The notes: generated by a model from the letters alone, not told the origin. 64,000 nucleotides of DNA from an uncultured Roseburia sp. (GCA_947174805.1 CAMWKH010000003.1:94361-158360); one strand, 5' to 3'. Numbered from the stretch's first letter, positions 1 to 8,564 are shown. A program made the numbers and translations.

Positions 1-1
1 T

Positions 2-1177
2 ATGGCATATCTGCTTTTTTTTTCCATAAATCTTTTATATAATTCCATACCGGATGAACTCTACGTGGTGGAGGGCGAGGAGAGCGAAATTTCTTTTTCC
101 GTCCCTGTCAGCGTAGAAAAAGAGGAGGAGAGCGTGGAGGCATTTTTCAGCACAGCAGGAAAAGTGACCGCCCAGGCAAAAGGGGATTATACCCTAAGCT
201 GTAAATTTTTGGATTTTATACCGGTAAAAGAGGTGGCGGTCCATGTGGTGGAACCGGATTATGTTCTGCCCTCGGGGATGCCCATTGGCATTTATACGAA
301 AACTCAGGGAATTCTCATCATCGGCACAGGGAAAGTCCCTGCAAAAGACGGTATGAATTATGAGCCTGCCCACCAGTTGGTTCAAGGGGGAGATTATATC
401 ACAAATGTCAACGGAAAAGAAGTCCTGGAAAAAGAGGAACTTATGGAGTGCATCGCATCCTCCGGTGGAAAGCCTTTAGTCCTGGGGATTTACCGGGAGG
501 GCAGGTCTATAAAATTGAAAATCACACCGGTGATGGACAAGGAAGGGGATTATAAACTGGGCATCTGGGTGAGAGATGATATGGCCGGCGTGGGAACCAT
601 GACATATATCAAGGAAGATTTAACCTTTGGAGCCTTGGGCCATCCTATCAGCGATGCAGATACGGGAAGTATGTTGGAGACAAAAGATGGAAAAATATAT
701 GAGACAAATATTGTGGGGATTGTAAAAGGCGAGGACGGTGTTCCCGGGGAACTTACAGGGGTCATCAATTATAAAGAGGAGTACTGTATCGGAAAAATCA
801 AGAAAAATACCCGTACCGGAATCTACGGGAAGGTGAACAAGATACCCCAGGAGCAATCCGGGGATTATATGGAAATCGGTATGAAGCAGAACATAAAAAA
901 GGGGAAGGCCTATATTTTATCTTCTTTAGACGGCACACTGCGGAGGTATGAGATAGAAATTGATGATGTGGACTATAACAGCAAAGAGGAGAATAAAGGG
1001 ATTCTATTCCATGTGACAGACAGCCTGCTTTTGCAGGAGACCGGGGGGATTGTCCAGGGCATGAGCGGCAGCCCAATCATACAAAACGGCAGGTTAATCG
1101 GTGCAGTGACCCACGTGTTTATCTCCGATGCGACGAAAGGGTATGGGGTGTTTATTGAGAAGATGCTGGAGCATTAG
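2..1177 (+). CDS. spoIVB: SpoIVB serine peptidase (S55 family)
   Basis: SpoIVB is secreted from the forespore and cuts SpoIVFA, which starts activation of pro-sigma-K during sporulation. The protein has a hydrophobic N-terminus (about residues 2-14), a PDZ-like domain (about 95-180) and a C-terminal trypsin-like peptidase domain. The motif GALGHPISD holds the probable catalytic His214 and GMSGSP the probable nucleophile Ser355, followed by the conserved tail GAVTHVFISDA. The ATG is at base 2, so the true start could lie upstream of the window. The last 90 bases carry a 45-bp segment that recurs at 4525-4569, so the 3' end of this gene appears to have been an integration target. Spo0A, the usual next gene in Clostridia and Bacillus, lies 13 kb away here. 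Confidence 0.93.
   Translation: MAYLLFFSINLLYNSIPDELYVVEGEESEISFSVPVSVEKEEESVEAFFSTAGKVTAQAKGDYTLSCKFLDFIPVKEVAVHVVEPDYVLPSGMPIGIYTKTQGILIIGTGKVPAKDGMNYEPAHQLVQGGDYITNVNGKEVLEKEELMECIASSGGKPLVLGIYREGRSIKLKITPVMDKEGDYKLGIWVRDDMAGVGTMTYIKEDLTFGALGHPISDADTGSMLETKDGKIYETNIVGIVKGEDGVPGELTGVINYKEEYCIGKIKKNTRTGIYGKVNKIPQEQSGDYMEIGMKQNIKKGKAYILSSLDGTLRRYEIEIDDVDYNSKEENKGILFHVTDSLLLQETGGIVQGMSGSPIIQNGRLIGAVTHVFISDATKGYGVFIEKMLEH
1087..1131 (+). repeat. att-like core, copy 1, inside spoIVB
   Basis: These 45 bp match 4525-4569 with one mismatch (base 29 of the repeat). They encode the conserved GRLIGAVTH segment of SpoIVB. Beyond the core the two copies diverge in DNA but still encode similar protein. 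This is expected when an element recombines at a short core in a gene and supplies its own version of the 3' end. Confidence 0.75.
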
Positions 1178-1194
1178 CAGTTGTGCAGACAGAG

Positions 1195-1245
1195 ATGGAA
1201 AAGAACGCAGCCGGGGAGTTTATCCGTGGCTGCGTTCTTTTCCAT
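1195..1245 (+). terminator. Rho-independent terminator after spoIVB
   Basis: A perfect 18-bp inverted repeat (1195-1212 with 1228-1245) encloses a 15-nt loop. The right arm carries a run of Ts (TTCTTTTCC). It lies 18 bp after the spoIVB stop codon. Confidence 0.8.
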
Positions 1246-1372
1246 ATCGAATTGAAAAGGAAATATACAATTTTATACTTGTTTAAAAAGAGATGGCGGG
1301 TTTTGCTGCTTGTCAAGGATATATTCATCATTTTTCATCACTTTTGCAGGTCGTCTTATCAATCATCTTTGA

Positions 1373-2191
1373 TTATGCTAATTGCATTGATTGGCTTTCT
1401 AACTCTTTAACTATATCAATGGATAATTCTGTAGCTTCTGCTATTTCCTCTAAAGTCATTTTACCTAACTTTATTAAATGTACCGCTGTCCTTTTTGCCT
1501 TATTTTGTGCCGCTTCCCTTGCCGCTTCATTTCTCATATCTTCCATAATTTTACACATGGTAGCAACTCCTTTCTCGTCTTGCTTAAAATATCGTGCTTT
1601 TTTAGCAAGTGCCTCATAGTTCATATCGTCGGGATTGGTGCATGAAAAATCGTGCATTAACTTTCCGATTTCATCGTTGCCCCTATACTTCCCATTAACA
1701 TATAGAATATGCGAACCGTCGCCAAACAATACCTTATTTTCCCCAATAGTGACATATCTCTCTACTGGATATATCGGCTGTTTTCCTTTCATTACATCAT
1801 TTTCTGTTATGAAAATAACATAGCTGTCGGGAATATCCTCCGTATCATCGCCAGACTTTAATATGTGTGCGTCCAATAGGCTGCTGTTATGCCTTGCTCT
1901 CTTTGCACCTGTCCCTGTGTCTTTCCTCTGAATTTCTACATCAAATTCCTTATCAGTGCTGTCAATCCCATGAACATCTAAGATAGCCGAACGTCCTTGC
2001 AAATTTTTCAACGGCTCTTGTGTCCTAACCGATTTAATTTTTATATCCTCTCGTCCTAAAACAATACGTAGTATCAGTTCCACACCCTCAAAATTATCTG
2101 CAAGGCAGACAGTCATAAAATCATCGTCTATATATCGGAGTGATTTCAGACGTTCTAAGTCCTGTTGATGTGTCTGATCTGTTATATTCAA
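1373..2191 (-). CDS. Rpn/PD-(D/E)xK nuclease family transposase-like protein
   Basis: The protein is about 272 aa and resembles the PDDEXK_2 / Rpn recombination-promoting nuclease family, which is abundant and often multicopy in gut Clostridia. The N-terminal segment RYIDDDFM is typical. The nuclease core is visible as ILDVHGID followed by FDVEIQRKD, giving the D...ExQ signature of this branch. The C-terminus has the family's lysine- and glutamate-rich helices followed by LIKLGKMTLEEIAEATELS. I chose a TTG start at 2191 because AGAAGG lies 8 nt upstream; GTG at 2200 is the alternative. It lies on the opposite strand to spoIVB, inside the segment bounded by the duplicated spoIVB end. It probably promotes DNA rearrangement, but its physiological role is unknown. 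Confidence 0.8.
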   Translation of the reverse strand: MNITDQTHQQDLERLKSLRYIDDDFMTVCLADNFEGVELILRIVLGREDIKIKSVRTQEPLKNLQGRSAILDVHGIDSTDKEFDVEIQRKDTGTGAKRARHNSSLLDAHILKSGDDTEDIPDSYVIFITENDVMKGKQPIYPVERYVTIGENKVLFGDGSHILYVNGKYRGNDEIGKLMHDFSCTNPDDMNYEALAKKARYFKQDEKGVATMCKIMEDMRNEAAREAAQNKAKRTAVHLIKLGKMTLEEIAEATELSIDIVKELESQSMQLA

Positions 2192-2387
2192 AAATATCAC
2201 CTTCTTCCACTGCTTTTATTATACATCAGACAGTACCTTTTGAAAATTGAATTTCTCGTAAATTTTTTCTCAAGTTTCTACACGTTTTGACGCTGTGTAT
2301 CTATTTTGTTGTGATTGTTGTTTGGTAATGGTTATTTCGATAATCTTAGGGTTGCTAAGTTCTTCACAAACTGAAATCGCATACCGT

Positions 2388-2885
2388 TTAATCCAATAAT
2401 TCACATATTTTTTTAGAACACTCTTTTGGAGATAATTCAAGTGTATTCAATGTTAAATCATATCCCTTTTGAGGATAAAGGTACTCACATGAAGCTTTTG
2501 CCGAACCAATATATCTGTCTTTGCGCTTTTTTTCTCTTTTTTCTAATTCGTTTAACGGACACGTTACTTGTACCATGATAAACGCATATTCTTTCAAGGT
2601 TTCCGTTAATTGTTTATAAATGCGCTCACTCGTAATTACATGGTCAATAATAACTCCATGACCGATTTTTAAGATATTTAATACTTTTTGGCAAATCAGA
2701 TGAGATATTTCAAAAACATCATCTTCATAAACAGGCTTATTAATCGTCATATCTAAAAAATCATCAATAGAAATTATAATATATTCTTGTTTTTTATTGT
2801 CTTTAATGTGATTTTGTAATGACTTTGCCAAGGTAGATTTCCCACTACTGGATGCTCCGTTTAACAAAATAACTTTCAAAGACAT
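2388..2885 (-). CDS. Small P-loop kinase / chloramphenicol phosphotransferase-like protein
   Basis: A 165-aa P-loop NTPase. The Walker A motif GASSSGKST lies near the N-terminus, preceded by a beta strand (VILLN). An acidic ISIDDFL segment follows, and a strand with VIIDHVI sits in the Walker B position. The motif VTCPLNELEKREKKRKDR matches the lid of chloramphenicol phosphotransferase-like and related small kinases. I chose the ATG at 2885 because GGAGG lies 8 nt upstream; a GTG at 2894 is less likely. The substrate cannot be told from the sequence; members of the fold phosphorylate small molecules, including antibiotics. It shares a strand with the Rpn gene and the relaxase remnant, so it is probably element cargo. 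Confidence 0.7.
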   Translation of the reverse strand: MSLKVILLNGASSSGKSTLAKSLQNHIKDNKKQEYIIISIDDFLDMTINKPVYEDDVFEISHLICQKVLNILKIGHGVIIDHVITSERIYKQLTETLKEYAFIMVQVTCPLNELEKREKKRKDRYIGSAKASCEYLYPQKGYDLTLNTLELSPKECSKKICELLD

Positions 2886-2954
2886 AACATTCACCTCCGA
2901 TTTGTTCCGCTAACAGAATACCACAATCACACCCATATTTCTATTAAATTCTCA

Positions 2955-3230
2955 TTAAATTTCTTTCTCCCTCCCTTTCGTTTTGTCCTGTTGCCGATTA
3001 TGCTGTCGGCCCTCGTTCTGAAGCTCCCTCTCAAGATTCTTCCTGTTGTAGGTGATTACCTCCGCATAGGCTAATTCTGTGGCTGTCTTGGTCTGCTCCT
3101 TGCCGATACTGTCATATTCAGACTGCAAAGACTGTACCTCGGCTTTCCACGGTTTCGGCGTTATCTTTTCGTCACTCTGTAAAAGGCTCTGCATACGCTC
3201 TTTTAATTCGGGGTACTTCGATAAGCTTCC
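2955..3230 (-). pseudogene. C-terminal remnant of a conjugative-element relaxase
   Basis: The longest ATG-initiated frame is 79 aa (3194-2955), but the same frame stays open upstream to about 3230, where a stop interrupts it. The open part reads as a coiled, charged tail (KYPELKERMQSLL, KITPKPWKAEVQSLQSEYD, then RKNLERELQNEGR). This is typical of the C-terminus of relaxases of Tn1549-like and MobA/MobL-type elements. The catalytic N-terminal domain is absent. I infer that this is the scar of a lost or deleted conjugative element. The family match is by eye and could be wrong in detail. Confidence 0.55.
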
Positions 3231-3340
3231 TTATGCTGAGATATAACAGTATGTCTGGGTGGATGAGGCCTCAGTATGCAAAAACGGAAGAGTTACATAT
3301 TATAATAAGAAACATTTATAGCATAAAGGAAGAATGAAAC

Positions 3341-4291
3341 ATGAAACGATGTGTTCCGTTAGAACCCGCTGCAGAAGCTGTCTGTAATCAAAGCTCTGTG
3401 CCTCCGCTGATCTTTCAGATGCCACCGGAGCAAGGCAGGAGGGCATTAGAGGAAATGCAGGATATGCCCGTATATAAATATCCCGCCGATATATCCTCAG
3501 TTTGCGTCAATACTGGGATGTGGGGGAGCATCCCAGTATATTTTATTGCACCCAGGGATGAGAAGATTAGAAACATTATATTCTATATCCATGGCGCAGG
3601 ATGGGTGTTTGGGAGCTTCCATACACACGAAAAGTTAGTCAGGGAGCTTTCCGCAAGGACAGATTCACTGGTCGTATTCCCCGAATACAGCCGGTCGCCG
3701 GAAGCGAAATACCCAACAGCGATAGAACAGTGCTATTTTCTCCTTTCCCATATATGGGAAATTATGGGGGATTGTTTTCCCATGGCAAAGGGTGTTGGGC
3801 TCACAGTGGCAGGCGACAGTGTTGGCGGGAACATGGCAATTGCTATGGCTCTGATGTCAGCCATGCGGTATGGTCCGTGTATCCATAAGCTGCTGTTATA
3901 TTATCCGGTAACGGATGCTTGTTTTGACACGCCCAGTTACCGTCAGTTTGCAACGGATTATTATCTGTACCGGGAAGGGATGAAATGGTTCTGGAGACAG
4001 TATACAGCATCTATGGAAGATAGAAATCAGATTACTGCATCCCCTCTCCGGGGGGATATAGATTGCCTGAAGTGTTTTCCGCCGACGATGATTATAAACG
4101 GCCAGGCAGATGTTTTACGCAGCGAAGGGGAAACCTTTGGCGAAAGACTTCGGTGTGCAGGCGTGGATGTGACTGCGTTGCGGGTGCAGGGGACGATTCA
4201 TGATTTTGTGATGCTGAACGCTCTGGACCAGACGAATGCCTGCCGTATTGCTATGGATGCGTCAACTGAGTGGGTGAACCGTCAAAATTGA
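3341..4291 (+). CDS. Alpha/beta hydrolase (HSL/acetyl-esterase-like)
   Basis: The 316-aa protein has the alpha/beta hydrolase fold-3 layout. The oxyanion-hole motif HGAGWVFGS lies near residue 85 (HGGG in most relatives). The nucleophile elbow GDSVGGN is near residue 163. An acidic residue sits in NGQADVLRSEGE and the catalytic histidine in GTIHDFVML. It probably hydrolyses short-chain esters. The start is supported by AGGAAG 8 nt upstream, and a TATAAT-like box lies at 3301-3306 without a clear -35. It is the only forward gene in the segment bounded by the two spoIVB-end copies, so it may be cargo of the inserted element. Confidence 0.85.
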   Translation: MKRCVPLEPAAEAVCNQSSVPPLIFQMPPEQGRRALEEMQDMPVYKYPADISSVCVNTGMWGSIPVYFIAPRDEKIRNIIFYIHGAGWVFGSFHTHEKLVRELSARTDSLVVFPEYSRSPEAKYPTAIEQCYFLLSHIWEIMGDCFPMAKGVGLTVAGDSVGGNMAIAMALMSAMRYGPCIHKLLLYYPVTDACFDTPSYRQFATDYYLYREGMKWFWRQYTASMEDRNQITASPLRGDIDCLKCFPPTMIINGQADVLRSEGETFGERLRCAGVDVTALRVQGTIHDFVMLNALDQTNACRIAMDASTEWVNRQN

Positions 4292-4468
4292 AATTCAAAG
4301 AAGTAATTTAATGGTAAAATATATACATTAAATGTCAAAAGGAACAACAATTACAAAGTAATCTTATAGCAATACAGCGCAAAAACCTATAAAACAAATT
4401 AGCCCTATATATGCTTCTATGATAATGTCATAATTCCCATTAAGGATTTTTAATCCCATAATACCCCA

Positions 4469-4705
4469 ATGGAGGATATACGGGAAGTCAGGGTATACCC
4501 AGCAGATACAGTGGAAGAAGAATGCGGCAGGTTAATCGGTGCAGTGACCCACTTGTTTATCTCCGATGCTTCCAAGGGATACAGGGTATTTATAGAAAAT
4601 ATGCTGAAACATGAAATGAGAAACCTATATTGTGATAGAGCACAGATTTGTGGGATATATCCGCCGGGTGATGTATCCTGCATTTTTTATTCCATTCAAA
4701 GCTAA
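4469..4705 (+). pseudogene. Displaced, divergent 3' fragment of spoIVB
   Basis: Within this 78-codon frame, residues from GRLIGAVTHL to YRVFIENMLKHE reproduce the last about 30 residues of the SpoIVB encoded at the window start. The first 45 bp (4525-4569) are nearly identical to the full gene; the following bases diverge while the protein stays similar (ATKGYGVFIEKM against ASKGYRVFIENM). The original stop is lost and the frame runs on into unrelated sequence. No catalytic residues are present. I infer that it is the end of the pre-insertion spoIVB, pushed downstream when an element integrated. Confidence 0.75.
4525..4569 (+). repeat. att-like core, copy 2
   Basis: This is the second copy of the 45-bp segment at 1087-1131, with 44 of 45 bases identical and in the same orientation. 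The 3.4 kb between the copies holds the Rpn nuclease, kinase, relaxase remnant and hydrolase genes. No integrase gene remains between them. Confidence 0.75.
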
Positions 4706-4742
4706 TTAGCAAAATGCATACCCCCTTTTTCTCTTTTCATTC

Positions 4743-4771
4743 TTGAAATCCACTTATATTGATAGTATACT
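4743..4771 (+). promoter_or_regulatory. Sigma-A-type promoter for the agr-like regulator operon
   Basis: TTGAAA (4743-4748) and TATACT (4766-4771) are separated by 17 bp. This places a start site about 40 bp before the LytTR regulator gene at 4819. Confidence 0.65.
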
Positions 4772-4818
4772 AAAAGCAGAAACTTGGAAAATTTTGGGTT
4801 ATTATACAGGGGAGAAAG

Positions 4819-5526
4819 ATGATAAATATCGGAATTTGTGACGATGAAGAAGGATTTATCTTAGAATTGAGGAAATATTTATTACAATATTCTATGGAGA
4901 AAGATATAGAAATTAGGATATATCCTTATAACAATCCAAAAGATTTGCTCTCTGATATAGACAATGGGGTTACTTTGGATCTGATTTTTTTAGATATTCA
5001 GTTAAAAGAAAGTTCCGGTGTTGAAGTGGGGAAGAGGATTCGCTCTAGTTTGGCAAATGAAACCATTCAGATTGTATTTGTATCTTCCAGAAAAGGATAT
5101 GCCATGCAGCTGTTCGATATCCGTCCTATGAATTTTCTTATTAAGCCCATTGATTATCAAAAGACAAAATATATTTTGGATGAATTTGAGAGAATATTTC
5201 ACTTTAGTAATTGCTATTTTGAGTATCATATAGGAAAAAGCATTTGCAAGGTGAATGAGCAGGCTATTTTGTATTTTCAAAGTCAGGCCAAAAAGGTTCA
5301 TATGTACATACAGAATGATCATATTGAATTTTATGGTAAGTTATCGGATATCTTACCTCAGCTGAAAGATAATAACTTTTGTATGGTACATAAATCTTTT
5401 ATTATAAATATGCGTTATGCCACAGAATACAAAAAGGATTGTATTGTTATGGCAAACGGAGAAATTATACCAGTCAGCAGGGCCATGAAAGATAATTTGA
5501 ATAAGAAACTGTTGGAAAATATGTAG
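4819..5526 (+). CDS. LytTR-family response regulator, AgrA-like
   Basis: The 235-aa regulator has a receiver domain (residues 1-120) with the acidic pair D8/D9, phosphoacceptor D59 in FLDIQL and a conserved lysine in NFLIKPID. It is followed by a LytTR DNA-binding domain (about 135-235) with the typical FCMVHKSFIIN segment. Such proteins bind pairs of 9-bp direct repeats. It lies 13 bp upstream of the GHKL kinase gene and in the same locus as agrD and agrB, so it is the likely output regulator of the peptide quorum system. The start has a GGGGAG SD and a good promoter upstream. Confidence 0.9.
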   Translation: MINIGICDDEEGFILELRKYLLQYSMEKDIEIRIYPYNNPKDLLSDIDNGVTLDLIFLDIQLKESSGVEVGKRIRSSLANETIQIVFVSSRKGYAMQLFDIRPMNFLIKPIDYQKTKYILDEFERIFHFSNCYFEYHIGKSICKVNEQAILYFQSQAKKVHMYIQNDHIEFYGKLSDILPQLKDNNFCMVHKSFIINMRYATEYKKDCIVMANGEIIPVSRAMKDNLNKKLLENM

Positions 5527-5539
5527 GGATGAAAGAAAA

Positions 5540-6805
5540 ATGAGTTTTGTAGAACTTATATTTAATGCAGTATTTAATATATTGTATGTATATATTTTTT
5601 TTCGTGTTGCAAAATTATTTTTAAAGAAAAAAGAGACACCGATATTTTTGCAAGCTGTAGTATATGTTAGCATTTGGTTGATAAATTGTATCGTACATTT
5701 TTGGTTCGACAATATGTATTTGACAACAATTACTGTGTTTTTTATTTTATTGATAGCAAATTTTATCCTGTATGAAGGAAATGTGATAAGTAAAGTTTTA
5801 TCCGTTATATCAGCCGTTGCATTTGGATTGTTATTTGAAGAGTTTGTTTGGAGATTGCTCTCGTTACTAAATGACAGTAGTCCCAACAAGGTGGCAGGAA
5901 GTTTACTGTCATCTTTTTTGTATATTGTTTTTATTTTAATGATAGAAAGGTACTTTTGTATTAAACGTACAGAATACATTTCAAAAAGCAGCTATTTTAA
6001 TATAATATTGATACTAACAGGCAGCATAGTTCTAGTGGAAGTGTTGGCTAATGTAGAAGAAAAATATGAGTGGATTCTAATTGGATTGAGTGCAATATGT
6101 CTTATTATTGTAAGTACTTTTTATCTTTATGACAAAGTAAATGAAGCATATCGGGAAAAATTAGAGAGCCAGGTGATGCAAGAGAGGATTTTGATGCACG
6201 AGAATCAGTTAGAATTGATGAAACAGTCCCAGGAGAATATAGGTTCTTTATGGCATGATATGAAAAATCACTTGCTCTTGCTGGATACCTATCTGAAAGA
6301 TAAGGATTATGAGGGAGCATCTAAGTATATTGCAAATATTGAGGATTATATGCATGTGCCTGGTCAATATGTAAATTCCGGCAACCATGAGGTGGATGCC
6401 ATTTTAAACTACAGGCTGGGAAAAGCGGAAAAAATGGGATGCCGTATCGTGACAAAGCTGAAAGTGCCGGATTGCTCTTTTATGTTAGATTTTGATTTGA
6501 ATATGATTTTAGGAAACCTTTTAGACAACGCCCTGGAGGCTTTGGAGCACGTGGATGACAAATATCTGTCGGTGGAGTTGACGTACAAAAAGGGAATTTT
6601 GCTGATACATATCAATAACACTTTTGATGGGACTATACGTCACAGCGGGGGTGAGTTTCTTACAAGGAAAAAAGACAGGGAAAATCACGGCATGGGGCTT
6701 CGCAACGTGGGTTACATTGTAAAGAAATATAACGGGGAGCAGAACATTCAGACCAGCAAATCCATATTCCGCATTAGTATCATTTTATATTTAAAAAATC
6801 AATAA
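5540..6805 (+). CDS. GHKL sensor histidine kinase, AgrC-like peptide receptor
   Basis: A 421-aa kinase. The N-terminal half (about 1-205) holds six or so hydrophobic segments, as in AgrC and ComD peptide receptors. The phosphoacceptor is H239 in the motif LWHDMKNH. The C-terminal HATPase domain shows the N-box NLLDNALEAL and the G-box HGMGLRNVGYIV. It lies between the LytTR regulator and agrD/agrB, which is the gene set of an agr quorum circuit although the order differs from agrBDCA. It probably binds the cyclic peptide derived from the AgrD encoded at 6901. Confidence 0.9.
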   Translation: MSFVELIFNAVFNILYVYIFFRVAKLFLKKKETPIFLQAVVYVSIWLINCIVHFWFDNMYLTTITVFFILLIANFILYEGNVISKVLSVISAVAFGLLFEEFVWRLLSLLNDSSPNKVAGSLLSSFLYIVFILMIERYFCIKRTEYISKSSYFNIILILTGSIVLVEVLANVEEKYEWILIGLSAICLIIVSTFYLYDKVNEAYREKLESQVMQERILMHENQLELMKQSQENIGSLWHDMKNHLLLLDTYLKDKDYEGASKYIANIEDYMHVPGQYVNSGNHEVDAILNYRLGKAEKMGCRIVTKLKVPDCSFMLDFDLNMILGNLLDNALEALEHVDDKYLSVELTYKKGILLIHINNTFDGTIRHSGGEFLTRKKDRENHGMGLRNVGYIVKKYNGEQNIQTSKSIFRISIILYLKNQ

Positions 6806-6900
6806 AAACCACTAATTTTACCAATTACTGCACAATTTTTGCCATTTTCGACATGGTGAAAAGGATGTATGCTATGGTTTAGAAAAAGGAGGTGCAGGAA

Positions 6901-7059
6901 ATGAATAGTTTAAAAATGGTAAGTGAAAAGTGGCTTATGCTTTTATACAGTGCAGTGATAGCTTTGGCTGCTCTGGCTGTAAACAGCGCATGTGTTTCAC
7001 GTTTTTATCAGGAAAAGCTGGATTCCCAGTTGGATTCTTTAAAGAGATATCATGACTAA
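6901..7059 (+). CDS. agrD: AgrD-like cyclic autoinducer peptide precursor
   Basis: A 52-residue ORF with an excellent SD (AAAGGAGGTGCAGGAA). It has an amphipathic, hydrophobic leader (about 1-28), then NSAC with the cysteine at residue 31, a short VSRFYQ core, and an acidic, charged tail (EKLDSQLDS). This is the organisation of AgrD precursors: leader, Cys-containing peptide that becomes a thiolactone ring, and acidic C-terminal recognition tail. Its stop codon overlaps the agrB start (ATGACTAA), so the two are translationally coupled. The exact ring and N-terminal cut cannot be fixed from the sequence; a ring closed between C31 and a residue near Y36 or Q37 is plausible. Confidence 0.85.
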   Translation: MNSLKMVSEKWLMLLYSAVIALAALAVNSACVSRFYQEKLDSQLDSLKRYHD

Positions 7060-7645
7060 GTTTTTTATGAATCTCTTTGAAAAAGCCGGATTGGTAGATG
7101 AATCAAACGATGAGATTGTGAAAACCGGTATCACCAGACTGGAAAATTTGTTATTGGATTTCCTTTTTGCATCAATTATATCAGGTATATTGGGAAATTT
7201 CCTGGTTGGCATTTTGTTTGAGTTTTGTTATATGGTGCTGCGCATTTATGCAGGGGGGTATCATGCATCTACTCCCAGAAAATGTTTGTGCTTTACATAC
7301 GGCAGTACCTTAGCCTGTATGATATTCATCTTTATATTGCCGATGACAAAATATATTTTTGCTGTCCTGATTGCTGTGTTTATCGGCACCATTTTTTTGA
7401 CAACACCGATTCAAAGCGAAAACAAACCATTGTGTAATACAGAAAAAAAAGTCTATCGCAGGAATTCCGTTTTTATTGCTGTGGCGGAGACAGGCCTTTT
7501 TGCCTTGCTGGTTCTGTGGGAGAAGTATCTATATGCAAAGACCGTTTTTGTGTCTATGGCATTGGTGGTAACAGGACTAATGATAGAAATTGCAAAAAAG
7601 AAAGTGGCTTATTTTCAAATAAAAGAAAATAACACGGATTCCTAA
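7052..7645 (+). CDS. agrB: AgrB-like membrane peptidase
   Basis: The 197-aa integral membrane protein belongs to the AgrB family, which cuts the AgrD tail and forms the thiolactone. The diagnostic segment RIYAGGYHA with H71, followed by C78 in RKCLC, gives the His-X6-Cys spacing of the catalytic pair in S. aureus AgrB (H77/C84). Several hydrophobic helices follow. It overlaps the agrD stop by 8 bp. With the GHKL kinase and LytTR regulator upstream it completes an agr circuit. Confidence 0.93.
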   Translation: MTKFFMNLFEKAGLVDESNDEIVKTGITRLENLLLDFLFASIISGILGNFLVGILFEFCYMVLRIYAGGYHASTPRKCLCFTYGSTLACMIFIFILPMTKYIFAVLIAVFIGTIFLTTPIQSENKPLCNTEKKVYRRNSVFIAVAETGLFALLVLWEKYLYAKTVFVSMALVVTGLMIEIAKKKVAYFQIKENNTDS

Positions 7646-7696
7646 AGTATTTAAATTTGGAAGTATTCAATAATTTGTTAGATGGTTTATAGTGAC

Positions 7697-7738
7697 GTAA
7701 AAGTCGGATGGCAAGGCAGCTTGTTATCCGGTTTTTAC
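7697..7738 (+). terminator. Hairpin after agrB
   Basis: Two 19-nt arms (7697-7715 and 7720-7738) pair with a few G-U positions around a 4-nt loop and are followed by TT. It probably ends the agr transcript before the second LytTR gene. Confidence 0.5.
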
Positions 7739-7850
7739 TTTAGGAAAGAAGTTAAAAAATAACCGGGTCCGGTTAAAATTTGCATATATGTCCAGAAAGA
7801 CGGAAAAATATCTGGAATCACTTTCTATTTGTTCTCTAGGGAGGAATTAT

Positions 7851-8558
7851 ATGTTAAAGATAGCAATATGTGATGATAGCTGCCAGGATGTGGAAGTATT
7901 AGAAAAGGCTTTTGACAAATTGCGTTATTATGAGGTGGAGTATGATATCTATTTTAGCGCAGATGAGTTGTTGGCCTACTGTAAGAAAAACGGCGATTCC
8001 TACCACATGTATTTTTTAGATATAGAGATGCCGGGTAAGAGCGGGCTGGAACTGGCGAAGGAGATACGAGAGGAAGGCAGCAGAGCCCTGATTGTGTTTC
8101 TTACCGGTTATATGGAATATGTGATGGATGTTTTTGAGGTTTTTACATTTGATTTTATTTTAAAGCCCATTACAGAGGAAAAGCTGGAATGTGTGATTGA
8201 CAAGGCAATGAAGTATTTGAATTTAATCAAACAGCATTTTGTCTTTAATTTTCGCAAGAACCAATTTATTGTTAGCTATGACGACATTCTGTATATTGCG
8301 AAGAAGGGCCGTCAGGCTATGATTTACACGCCTTTTGACTCTTATAAGACAAATATGACAACGGAAGAATTGTGGAAACAGCTGGATCATCGGGTATTTT
8401 CCCATATCCATGTTTCCTACATCATCAATCTCCAGCATATCCAGGCCATTCAGGGAAATGAGGTGGTGCTGGACGACGGAGAACATTTTATTGTTTCAAG
8501 ATCACATAAGAAGGAACTGAAAGAGAAGCATCTAAATTTTGTAAACAGGAGGGTGTGA
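7851..8558 (+). CDS. Second LytTR-family response regulator
   Basis: 235 aa. The receiver domain starts MLKIAICDD, the phosphoacceptor is D57 in YFLDIEMPG and the conserved lysine is in FDFILKPIT. A LytTR domain follows, with VFSHIHVSYIIN. I chose the ATG at 7851 because AGGGAGGA precedes it and the receiver begins there; an upstream in-frame ATG at 7788 lacks an SD. No kinase gene accompanies it, so it may be driven by the AgrC-like kinase at 5540 or by another GHKL kinase. A pair of 9-bp direct repeats of LytTR type lies just after its stop codon (8565-8594), upstream of the XRE gene. Confidence 0.88.
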   Translation: MLKIAICDDSCQDVEVLEKAFDKLRYYEVEYDIYFSADELLAYCKKNGDSYHMYFLDIEMPGKSGLELAKEIREEGSRALIVFLTGYMEYVMDVFEVFTFDFILKPITEEKLECVIDKAMKYLNLIKQHFVFNFRKNQFIVSYDDILYIAKKGRQAMIYTPFDSYKTNMTTEELWKQLDHRVFSHIHVSYIINLQHIQAIQGNEVVLDDGEHFIVSRSHKKELKEKHLNFVNRRV

Positions 8559-8564
8559 CAAAAT

